Assembly (NCBI GenBank): GCA_964059195.1
Contig: CAXKWD010000005.1
Location: 146,349,265-146,413,264, forward strand
Length of the DNA: 64,000 nt
Reading direction: 5' to 3'
Source: Ectobius pallidus
Taxonomy: Eukaryota; Arthropoda; Insecta; Blattodea; Ectobiidae
The translations under genes and the position numbers were made by a program. The notes under the pieces were generated by a model. That model did no database searches and was not told where the DNA came from. It saw nothing but the letters and a program-made list of their open reading frames with translations. This document shows positions 55,681 through 64,000 of this stretch, piece by piece (the stretch's first letter is position 1; every line of letters begins with the position of its first letter).

Positions 55681-56295
55681 CTTTACTTTACCTTTCTTTT
55701 TCTCGAAGTACCAGAAGTTCTGGTTACGTCTTCACGTGAACGATTGACCTTACTTTCTGTTCGAGGTGCGCTTAGCGGACTAGTCTTGTTTTTTTACTAG
55801 TTTTCGTGTCGGTGAATTTCCGTGCAGTTGATGTTACAGTTATAACAGTCTTGTTACGCCACTGCCTTAGTAATCTTTGCAAATTCCAGGAAGCAGTAAT
55901 AATATTACTTATCTGTACGTGCTGTTAGGTAGTTTAGGATAGGAAAAACAATTACATAGAAAGTATGAAAGAATCAGATTTTCATCCCTCTGGCTGCATC
56001 ACATCATCTTAGTAGTCGTTGAACTATTGGGTCATTTATTCATACATAAGTATTATTACTAACCATGAATAATAATTATTACTAACCATGAATGAATGAA
56101 AATAGCCATAATGTCCCGTGAAGGGCAAGGGGCATCCTATCGAATAGGGAAAGCTCATTTACACTAACGTGGTGAGCTACTCCACGTTAGGTGTTGTTCA
56201 TACACAATGACACCTTTTACCGATTGTGTTGTGGTATCTGTTTAGTCACTCTTGGGTAGGAACAATGTTACACATTTACACTAAGTATTCACTAT
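55681..56295. other. Intergenic, no gene recognised
   Basis: A short duplication ATTATTACTAACCATGAAT occurs at 56051-56090. CTAACGTGG..AGCTACTCCACGTTAG at 56165-56191 is a near-perfect inverted repeat. Nothing else was recognised. Confidence 0.45.
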
Positions 56296-56530
56296 CTAGT
56301 CACTATATAGATGTGCCTCTAGGGATTTCCAGACGTTTCTTCCTCTCGCTACTCGTGACCACTGCTTCCCTGCTTGCTCTTTGAAGAGGTCTGTCCATCT
56401 CAGTCTCGGCCTTCCTGGTAGTCGTTGTCCTACATGGGGGTCCCACATGGTGGCCTTGTAAGTCCATCTATTGTCCTGTAGTCTCGCCACGTGGCCTCCC
56501 CATTTTCATTTCAGTATTGTGGCTAATTTT
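56296..56530 (-). pseudogene. Non-LTR retrotransposon RT C-terminal tail
   Basis: The minus strand reads KWGGHVARLQDNRWTYKATM, WDPHVGQRLPGRPRLRWTDL and WSRVARGRNVWKSLEAHL. The GHVAR..D.RWT...W.P...R..GRP..RW.D.....G..W.R.A..R..W+..E pattern is a widespread insect non-LTR RT C-terminus. About 75 codons are preserved and the rest of the element is missing. Confidence 0.88.
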
Positions 56531-57039
56531 GACACGTCTTTTGCCTGTGCTAGCAACCATTATTTAAACAATTTTAATAATTCTTTCTATAAACAGCCTT
56601 GTAAATATTCAGAGTTAAAGTTGCTAATCAATCAATGATCCTGTGACTCTGGAGGGGAAGAATGGGTGTCATGATTACGCTTTAATCGTAGTGAATCGCA
56701 AATGTCCCCACACTCCTCCTTGCAAATACTATTGTTACTCTTCTCTATTAATACGGTTACTAGTTAGAAGCTCATCCTTTCCACTCTTAGGTTAAGTCTC
56801 GCTTTACGGGTTGCATGTTCTGTTAGGTAATAACGGCATTGAGTGCCATCTTCTTCCATCTCCTTAATAACAGTAAAGTGCTTCCATCCCCTCAATAACA
56901 GGCAACCCACATACGCCATAGCACTGACGGGTAGCCTAACTTAATTGGGGTTCATGAATGTAGTCATATCGGAAGTGAATTGGCTGTCGTGGGTACATTT
57001 ATTGCTAAGATGGTACTTTACTTACTTACTCATTGGCGA
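56531..57039. other. Intergenic, no gene recognised
   Basis: No coding or repeat match was seen. Confidence 0.35.
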
Positions 57040-57460
57040 TAGGCAACCCCTAAGCAAGCTTGCGTCTAAGTCTTCTGAGTAGTCTTTTTCCTTTTGGGTC
57101 TGCCAGACAATATTTTTGAGATGGCTTTCCTCCCCCATGCGCGCAACATGTTCAGTCCTTTTCATCTTCCGTGATGTAGTTATCCTTACTAGGCTATATT
57201 CGATGACGAGTACAGGTTAAGAAGCTCGTCATTATGTAGTTCCCCGTTTTCATCTCTTTTAGGTCAGAATATTTTCCTAAGCACCCTGTTTTCGAACACT
57301 CCCAGATTATGTTCTTCCCGAAGAGTAAGGGACCATATTGTCTCACGTGCATATAATACAACTGGCAGGATAATTATCTTATAAATGTTTATTTTTAGAT
57401 CTTTGGACAGGAGAAGACGAGAAGATAAAAGTTTCTGGAGTTGCATAAAAAAAGCATTTC
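57040..57460 (-). pseudogene. Non-LTR RT C-terminal region (sister of 12180-12490)
   Basis: The minus strand reads MQLQKLLSSRLLLSKDLKIN, IYKIIILPVVLYARETIWSL and VFENRVLRKIF, then decayed NDELLNLYSS-like and GLNMLRAWGR-like pieces. LK..IYK.IILPV.LYG.E.W.L..(x)E...L..FE.+VLRKIFGP is the classic tail of these RTs. Several frameshifts are present. Confidence 0.88.
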
Positions 57461-58016
57461 CTGAGGTTAGTTGACACTTAACTTCTGGTTTAATGTTATT
57501 TGTAGCTATCTGTAATTATTGCTCCCAGATATTTGAATTTTTCCACTTTTTCAAATGCTTTATCTGCTATTCTGATATTTTGTAGCGCATTATTACGACG
57601 TTTCATGACCATATACTTAGTTTTTTTCTGTATAGGCCTAAATTTAATTTTTTTGCTCAACTCATAATTGACCTACCCTGCTGTAAGCTTAAATTTAGCA
57701 ACATATAGCAGAACGACCTGATCTGACAGCAACTTCTTTCCATGAAAATTTGTAAAAGATAAGGAGTACGGTATTCTTATACATTTCAAGAATACATAAG
57801 ATGTTAATGAAGTTCATTTAAACTCATTACACTCTAAGCTTAGACCTCATGTAAAAAAATTATGTCACTGCTGGTAGAATAAGACTGATTATTGTTTCAC
57901 ACCACATCAAGTGTGCTGTATAATAGAGGTCAGTCTTGGAAATGGACCTTTGCATTTGATGTCCTAGGTATAATTCCAATCTATTTTATTTTCAGATATT
58001 CATTATTAGGGTTCGA
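57461..58016. other. Intergenic, no gene recognised
   Basis: The first about 180 bp may be further decayed RT sequence (CAGATATTTGAATTTTTCCA region). TAGGCCTA occurs at 57633-57640. Otherwise nothing is recognised. Confidence 0.35.
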
Positions 58017-58663
58017 ATGTTTATGACCTAAAAAATGGAAAATATGACTGAAAATATGCACTTAAAAATGATTAAATATGATCTAAAATCCTAAATATGA
58101 TCTAATAAAATAATGTATTTTCAAAAATAAATGTTACATTTTAAAACGTTTAAAGACACTAAATTCTTAAATCATATGAATTCAATCACAAAATCAATTT
58201 TTAACAATACTTGTGATTTACAGTTTTACTTGTAATGAACTTCTATTTTTAAAGAATTTTCTCCTGTTTGCTCGCTTAATCAGCTCCAAATACTCTTTAT
58301 ATTTTGTAGACCTTGGGTATCCCTATAAAATATGAACAATTGGTTTCATTTTAAAATTTAAGTTACTATTACTTTGGCATAAACATTAAATTAATTAAAT
58401 AAATTTCACTTATCTCGACCATGTACCACATACACTGTATAATTGTGCTCCTTTACTGAATTTATAACTGAAATATGACAAATTACAAATATTGCCAAAA
58501 TATGACCAAGACCACAATTAAGACCAAAATATGACTTCTATATGCAAAATGAAAACGATCTCATTAGGATAACAAGCATGCAATTCGTATTTAATTTGAA
58601 TTTGTGGCAAGAACGGAGGAGGTCTGGATAAAAATATGACATATCATAAACATCCGACCCCTA
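58017..58663. mobile_element. hAT-like element 9 with exact 8-bp duplication
   Basis: TTCATTAT flanks exactly (58009-58016, 58664-58671) and fits nTnnnnAn. Ends TAGGGTTCGAATGTTTATGA and TAGGGGTCGGATGTTTATGA differ at two positions. Repeated AAATATGAYC motifs occur at both ends (subterminal). A minus-strand open stretch of about 35 codons near 58230-58330 (GYPRSTKYKEYLELIKRANR) may be degraded transposase, but the family match is unproven. Confidence 0.9.
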
Positions 58664-58757
58664 TTCATTATACTGTACTGCAAACAGAAACACCTGGAAA
58701 TTACCGTAAGTCATTTCCATTATGTGTTTCACATAATGGTGTAACACTGTGAACTTA

Positions 58758-59255
58758 TTATATAAAAGGGACAGTGCCGTAAGTCTGGCAAAAATTTTCT
58801 CCTTTGAAAATGTGGTACAATTTCACAAATTTTACGATGATGGGCCGGGGCTTCTCAGTGTCGCGTCTTCCCACCCTGTGGCTCCGGTCGATGTCGTTGA
58901 CATCCAGCTGCACACCGATCTTGCGCGCCACCTCAGTTGCGATCTTATCGGTGTCTTCTACTTCCTCCTCTTTAACACCAAATATGCGTATGCATTGGCG
59001 CCGTTGATACTGCTCTAAATCATCGATGCGGTTTTCCAATGCTACGATTTTTTCATCTTTCTGTTGGAGAGCGCACTTCAGTTCTTTTATCACCGTATTG
59101 TTTTTTTCTATGGTGGCTTGCAGGTCCGCCATGAGAGTTTGCTTTACCAGCTGCACGAGAACCTGCAACGAGTTGGCGTCCTGCAGTGCTTCCTTAACAA
59201 CGCGCTGCACAGTTTCTTGAATTTCTTCAATTTTCTCGCTCTTCTTTGGTGGCAT
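58758..59255 (-). CDS. LINE ORF1 N-terminal fragment (coiled coil plus start of RNA-binding domain)
   Basis: The ATG at 59255-59253 sits in a good context (TCTCACCATGCC). 165 codons follow: an N-terminal acidic/basic region, a coiled coil (about residues 45-90, IEKNNTVIKELK ... ALENRIDDLEQYQRRQ), then IRIFGVKEEEVEDTDKIATE and DIDRSHRVGR..(x)KPRPIIVKF, the pattern of ORF1 proteins of CR1/L1-type insect LINEs. After PIIVKFVKLYH the sequence stops resembling the family, and the frame ends at a stop 58758-58760. The element keeps its 5' end and loses everything downstream, the opposite of ordinary 5' truncation. It could be a deletion remnant, an aborted or recombined insertion, or a captured ORF. 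Confidence 0.75.
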   Translation of the reverse strand: MPPKKSEKIEEIQETVQRVVKEALQDANSLQVLVQLVKQTLMADLQATIEKNNTVIKELKCALQQKDEKIVALENRIDDLEQYQRRQCIRIFGVKEEEVEDTDKIATEVARKIGVQLDVNDIDRSHRVGRRDTEKPRPIIVKFVKLYHIFKGENFCQTYGTVPFI

Positions 59256-59410
59256 GGTGAGAAATTATTGTTCAGTATACGTGGTATCACTTAGGCAATC
59301 ACACAGCACTTCTACACTTGATCTCAACGCTTTTGAACACCTACTTTTTAAATATTGTCAGGAGCGATGTAATAGCCAACTATTCACTATCCGCCATGAC
59401 ACTCTGCCAG
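59256..59410 (-). other. Probable LINE 5' untranslated region upstream of ORF1
   Basis: The sequence directly before the ORF1 ATG is more balanced in composition than its surroundings (minus strand GAGTGTCATGGCGGATAGTG near 59405). It would be the element's 5' leader with an internal promoter, but no second copy is available to prove the boundary. Confidence 0.35.
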
Positions 59411-59589
59411 GAAAAAAAATAAATCATTTACTACTACTACTACAATTTCGAAATATACAAATGAAAGGGCTGGGTATGGAATGTATGTAAAGATGCAGGC
59501 TAGGAGTACTAGACGTAGGATGGAAGGGAGCCCATATACATCCATACTCGGTGGCATCGTGCCACAATCTACTGCAGTAGTTAGAAGCA

Positions 59590-59680
59590 TAAAAGCACAC
59601 ATACCCACCCCATGAACCTCCAAAGCTTCCGTCAGCTCCTTGTGGCAGTCTCTGGCATTTTTCCCCTCAGGGAACAATTA
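59590..59680 (-). pseudogene. Mariner-like HTH fragment
   Basis: The minus strand reads PEGKNARDCHKELTEALEVH, close to RGRNAREYHKELRETLG at 17756-17962. Only about 20 residues are convincing. The rest of the 96-codon frame (59387-59589) has no similarity that I recognise. Confidence 0.45.
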
Positions 59681-61601
59681 TTTTAGTAAGAACGTTGTTC
59701 ATATGATATCAAATCCATTCTGGCACAGTGGCTGATTCGCAACTGAATTACCACTGCCTCTATGCCTATAACCATATATCACACTGCTATCAAGTGGTGT
59801 GTCCACGTATTAAGGATATAAAAGTCTATAGTGACATATATCATCTGAAGGTACTATTGCCTTACTTTGAAATAAAAATTGTTGCCACGACTTTGTCCCC
59901 TCACACATTTACAACTTTTTTTCCTCCATTTCTTAAGAAGTTTTCCCTGCTAATGTTTAATGACAGAAGTGCCCGCACACTCAATGCTCTCTGCCAAGGT
60001 ATCATTATTTTTACTAGAACTGTTTTATTTTCATACTGAAAGCAAACTTTGATGGTACAAATTCTTGTAAGATGTACTGTACTTAGGTTTTTTGTATTGA
60101 TACACGTTAAACTAAATATAGTATAACAGAATAGTTTGTTACACTTTATTCATAAAATTTATTGAAATATTTTATGTAAAGCAATATAATTCCAATGAAC
60201 AGAATTCAAAATTTTTATTTCTTCCAATTCCTAATGCAAAAGTAACCATTAGAGACAGGACTACGTTTATCTGTTGTTAGGACACAACAAACACCAATAC
60301 AGAGGGAAACTCAATCCAGCAGTGACATTTATTTACATCAGTACTAACCTTAAAGCGCATTGAGTTTATAATATAATATGATTTTTAAAATACAAGCACA
60401 GATTAAGAAATTGCATTTATTTATTTTCTTTCCACAACAATAACAATGTTATAAAAACTGTCACATTCCATTGGATCACCTTATATAATGAAATTATTAC
60501 ATTATCAATAATACAGTATACAGTATATTCTGAAAGTAGAAAATCTGTTCTGTAATAAAATTATATTTTGATCCATAAACCAATATAAAATAATATTGAT
60601 TTTCATCCTTCTTGACTAGAATTAACTGAAAAAATATTTTCAATATTTTGATGATCTGGAAGGATAGATAAAACAAACACAAAATAATTATGTTAATCCT
60701 AAAACAAAACGAAAATGTTAATAGATCATAATCTCAACCAGAAAAGATTACACAATGAATTTAGGTTACACCTTATAACCCTAAATTTGAACATGTATGT
60801 TATCACAGCATGCTTCTGAAAACATTAGTAAATATAATGCACTCTCCAGCAATCATATCATTTGGTTTGTCTCTGCAGTGGTTTCAAACAGCATATTGAG
60901 ATCAAATTGAATACTTGGTAGTGTTTTCATGGCGTTGCAAACAACCTCAATCGGATCCGATCCTACTTTTTAGGTTATCAACCTTGAGACTCAATTCAAT
61001 CTGAATGCTCATTTTCATGACAAATTCAGTACACTACCGGTAAGCGTATTCAGATCAATCCGAATTCTGCATGAAAACTTAGTAAATGTACAGTTAATTT
61101 AGTGCTCAATAAACTATTAATATTTGAATAGAATATGCCTATGCATGATTACCAATTTACCATTGCAGAAGAAATAAAAGATTGACATTAAATATGGCAC
61201 ATAAAATTATTGAGAAATGTCTCCCCATGCCCTTTCCTCTAATGATGTCCATGAGATAACAATGTAAATACTGAGCCGTAAGAATGCTTCGAAACTCGAC
61301 TCTTTACAACACTCTAGATCGTCTTGCTTGAATATGAGATTAAAGTACTATTTTTAAGTAACCAGAATGTAATATTTTGACTAATATAATGTTTATAAAA
61401 CAATTTACATACACATTATTATAAAAATAAAGTACCTTTAATGAATTCTTAAACTAATTGACTTCATTCGTAGTTTATTTTAGTTTAAGTTTTGATACTT
61501 TGATTTTATAAGTATTAATGGAATTAAAATTTATTTGTATATCAGTCTGTTTAATTGTGTTACTTTCATTGTGTAAAGTGTGTTACTGATAAAATAATTA
61601 C
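59681..61601. other. Intergenic AT-rich DNA with a palindromic module at 60924-61078
   Basis: 60924-61078 has GTTTTCATG at the left and its complement CATGAAAAC at the right, and contains CAATCGGATCCGATCC and ATTCAGATCAATCCGAATTC. These resemble the modules at 35385-35515 and 36548-36595 and may be a small foldback element. Frames such as 59728-60039 (+) and 60497-60682 (-) show no domain. Confidence 0.4.
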
Positions 61602-61949
61602 TTTACCCAAGAAGTGAAGAAGCAAGCTGATAAGGCAGCACAAATATCAGTATTCATTAAGGATATTACTTGGCATAATACATTTTTGACAAAAGAAAGT
61701 AAAGTAAGAATACATAAAACAGCAGTTAGACCAATTTTGGCACATGCAGCAGAAACCAGAGCTGATGCAGCAAAAACTAAACAAAAAGTAAGCACATGTG
61801 AAATGAAAATTTTAAGAACTTTTCAAGGGAAGACATTATTTGACAAGATAAACAATATAGAAATTAGACAGAATAACAAAATTCAAGATAGCATAAAATT
61901 TATTAAAGATAGACAGACTGCATGCTCATCTGCAGAGGAAGACGCTTGA
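61602..61949 (+). pseudogene. Non-LTR RT C-terminal region
   Basis: The plus strand reads QEVKKQADKAAQISVFIKD, TWHNTFLTKESKVRIHKTAV, RPILAHAAETRADAAKTKQK and CEMKILRTFQGKTLFDKINN. The EV..Q..KA..IS..L.D..W.N..L....K.RIYK..VRPI.TYA.ET+.....TK..L...EMK.LR...G.+L+D series is the post-palm region of a common insect non-LTR RT. The frame ends at a TGA at 61947-61949. Upstream RT domains are absent. Confidence 0.9.
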
Positions 61950-62802
61950 ACAGAGAAGCATCTGGATACTTATCCTACAATCGAAGAAAAAGAAGAAATT
62001 GCGTGAAATCCAGATTTATCCAGGTAAAGCTATAAAACAGAAGACCTTTTAACTTTATCTAAGATTTTTGGGTAATGCAATCTTTACCAGGGTAACTGCA
62101 GTCTACTGATTTGTGGGCTTTACCAGTGTTGGCAACCTGCATCAAGCATTTGGTCATCAGGATGCTGTTCCAAGAGTTGATGCAGCTCATGTGTGAACAG
62201 ATTTTATTTTGGCTAAATCTCCATGGTTGGGAAAATGGGAGAACAAAAAAACAAAAAACATGTAGACAATCCATGTACTCCACAACAGTCAATTTTTGGA
62301 GCGACTTTTAACTATTATCCTGGACCAGCACCACCCCAATATGCCACAATTAACTCAACTTAATCATTACAATACTGTCGGTAGGACTTTAGCACATCAA
62401 CTGCTAGTTTGGATCAAAGGAAAATGCTTCTTCATTAAACCCTAGCACATAGACCTTACTGCGATACATTCAAGCATTCCTGCCAACAGTGCAACTGTCT
62501 CTTCCCTACCGTATTGAGTACCTGAATTCTGCTAACAAGTAATTCATTGCCACACAAAGTGGACTATCAGTCCCCATCTAACATCAAGTTCTTCACATAA
62601 CACATGTGTCATGATAACAGAACACTACCTCATTGCAAAAGCCCATAGAGATGTGAAATATCAGCTCCAATATAAAAGGGAAGGGTGTGGAATGAAAATA
62701 CAACTCAATATTTATTTTGATTGATAAGGAAACCAAAGAAAAAAACTTCAAACACAACAACTCCTGGCATTGAGTCTAAGCCTTCCAAATCCAGTTACTC
62801 CT
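61950..62802. other. Intergenic, no gene recognised
   Basis: The first about 100 bp may be decayed continuation of the RT tail. Otherwise nothing is recognised; the opposed frames at 62059-62311 show no domain. Confidence 0.35.
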
Positions 62803-62810
62803 GTTACCAC

Positions 62811-63329
62811 TAGAGCTGGGACAACTAACTGGATAACAGTTAACAGCAAAGACAATTAACTGCATAGAAGATAAAATGGTTTGTTAATTGAACACGTAAT
62901 TAACTGGATTTCCTTTAAAATTATCTGGATTTTTATGTTGATTAATCATAGATCTACAGTTAATTCCCACTCTCTGAGTCTATGTACTGTACGCTTCTGT
63001 GTGTTTCTCATGACTTTCATGTGAACAATATTACATACACAGGTGCTGAAAGGAGTCACATGCTTATCCAATCCATAGGACAAAATGTTTTCAACATCCT
63101 TCTTTGTACTGGAACCAATAATTCAGGCTGTACTTACCATCAACTAAACTCTCTTTTGAACAATTAATTGGATAATTTCAAGTATTGGATAGTAAAATTG
63201 GTCAAAATTATGTCATTATTCAGTTATCTGGTTAACTGTCATCCTGTAAATTAGATAAAAGTAATGGTTATTTGAGCAAATACTTGCTCAGTTAACCAAT
63301 TAACTTTTATTCAGATAATCCGAGCTCTA
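62811..63329. mobile_element. hAT-like element 10, inserted 35 bp downstream of the glycosyltransferase stop codon
   Basis: Ends TAGAGCTGGGACAACTAACT and TAGAGCTCGGATTATCTGAA share the terminal nine or so bases. Internal repeats of TTAACTGGATAA/TTAATTGGATAA occur near both ends. Flanks GTTACCAC (62803-62810) and GTTTTGAC (63330-63337) agree at five of eight positions and fit nTnnnnAn, so the insertion is older. A perfect 7-bp stem TGAGCAA/TTGCTCA lies at 63273-63290. Confidence 0.72.
63306..63311 (-). terminator. Candidate poly(A) signal AATAAA for the glycosyltransferase gene
   Basis: AATAAA on the minus strand, 54 nt beyond the stop codon and inside the right end of hAT-like element 10. 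It is the first canonical hexamer downstream of the coding exon. Another lies near 62711-62716. Confidence 0.4.
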
Positions 63330-63364
63330 GTTTTGACATCCAGCATTCTGTTGACTTTGATGTG

Positions 63365-63882
63365 CTAGCATTTGCAGATGTTATTGCACTGTTTGAAAGT
63401 TTTCCATGTATTATACATTTGAGTTACTGACAACTCTGGCCTATTACAGGCATTGGGGTCACATTTATCATCGCATGCCCATGTACAGGAACCAGAATAT
63501 CTTACAGGATTCAGCCCAGCCAGCCAGATTCCTAAAGAAACATCTTCCCCTTGAAAATCTTTGTACAGAAAATCATAAGCATCATGACCAAGGAACTGAA
63601 CTAGTTCTCTGCTCAGTATATATCCAGCACCACATGGAAATGGAGGATAAGTTGTTGAACGGTATATATCCTCACGCCACTTCCCAAATGCCTGCACAAC
63701 CCATCCTTCACGGAATGAGCTCCACCAATGCAATTGTTGCTGGTTCTCTTTCTGGAAGTCTTTTAAATTACTTGTCACTTTTGCAATGTTGACGAAAGTA
63801 TCGTCATCTGTTTTCATCAGATATGTAAAATTCAGATTGCTATGAGCCCTGTGGAATAAAAAAATTGCATCTTCTAAGTGAT
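63365..63882 (-). CDS. C-terminal exon of a beta-1,3-glycosyltransferase resembling B3GALNT2
   Basis: The minus strand encodes about 172 residues ending at a TAG (63367-63365). It contains NFTYLMKTDDDTFVNI, the DDD metal-binding motif of glycosyltransferase family 31; a WW..F pair with W..FGKW; FPCGAGYILSRELV; and the conserved GEDVSLGIWLAGL. The Cys-rich end (CTWACDDKCDPNAC ... FKQCNNICKC) parallels the C-terminus of B3GALNT2, the ER/Golgi enzyme that adds beta-1,3-GalNAc to GlcNAc in O-mannosyl glycans. The exon start is placed after TACATTTTCAG (acceptor AG at 63884-63883). A second possible acceptor, TTATTCCACAG near 63850, would shorten it by about 11 codons. The signal anchor and upstream exons lie beyond the window, so the exact orthology is unproven; another GT31 member is possible. 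Confidence 0.85.
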
Positions 63883-64000
63883 CTGAAAATGTATGCATTA
63901 TAAAAAGCCTTGTCTAACATAAATGATCTATTACTTTTTTGCACATATAAGAATCACTTTTTAAGGTAAAAAATTAGCAATCTTATCAGGATGCGTCTTA
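63883..64000 (-). other. Intron sequence upstream of the glycosyltransferase exon
   Basis: The minus strand has an AT-rich, pyrimidine-bearing approach to the acceptor (TGCATACATTTTCAG). The previous exon is not within the window. Confidence 0.6.

Noticed and set aside
58749..59294. Plus-strand frames opposite the LINE ORF1
   Set aside because: Shadows of the minus-strand ORF1, which has recognisable coiled-coil and RNA-binding sequence.
63406..63792. 128-codon plus-strand frame opposite the glycosyltransferase exon
   Set aside because: Antisense shadow; the minus strand carries all the GT31 motifs.

Overview
This is eukaryotic, very probably insect, genomic DNA. It is AT-rich, mostly non-coding and crowded with transposable elements; the only protein-coding host exon recognised is at the extreme right end. 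The element mix (BEL/Pao LTR retrotransposon, several non-LTR retrotransposon tails, tRNA-derived SINEs, hAT-like and mariner-like DNA elements) and the large gene-free spacing suggest a large-genome insect such as a cockroach, termite or hemipteran. The order is a guess.

Left end (1-7711): an almost complete BEL/Pao element. The part of its 5' LTR inside the window matches the 3' LTR without a visible difference, so it inserted recently. One long Gag-Pol frame carries DUF1759, zinc knuckles, protease, RT, RNase H and integrase. It is broken by one in-frame TAA inside RNase H, and the RT active site reads YVDN rather than YVDD. The primer-binding region is a 112-bp tandem duplication with four LTR-end/PBS-like units.

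7.7-30 kb: a 5'-truncated LINE with a 14-bp target duplication (8355-9351), SINEs with exact duplications (10656-11076, 19855-20226), decayed LINE reverse-transcriptase pieces, a mariner-like fragment, a perfect 27-bp palindrome (14237-14292), a hAT-like element with an 8-bp duplication and a transposase remnant (24771-25556), and a small foldback element (27471-27711). Around 30.33-30.55 kb a GC-richer island on the minus strand has a TCAGT initiator and a strong splice donor. It is the best candidate for a host promoter and 5' non-coding exon, and lies between two oppositely oriented copies of one hAT family.

31-59 kb: more non-autonomous hAT-like elements, several with exact 8-bp duplications (36876-37426, 41130-41813, 49163-49622, 58017-58663), one nested in a SINE that itself has a 10-bp duplication. 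There are further SINE copies, LINE 3' tails ending in hairpins, a long trinucleotide repeat (43936-44268), and a LINE ORF1 fragment that keeps the 5' end instead of the 3' end (58758-59255).

Right end (59.7-64 kb): mostly unremarkable AT-rich DNA, an RT tail (61602-61949), a hAT-like element (62811-63329), then the C-terminal exon of a minus-strand beta-1,3-glycosyltransferase gene resembling B3GALNT2 (63365-63882). Its upstream exons lie beyond the window, and its nearest AATAAA sits inside the neighbouring hAT-like element.

No operon, CRISPR array, rRNA or intact tRNA gene was seen. Several LINE families share a 3'-terminal hairpin design, and the octamer TAGGCCTA is strongly over-represented. 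All repeat matches were made by eye, so boundaries without target duplications are approximate.
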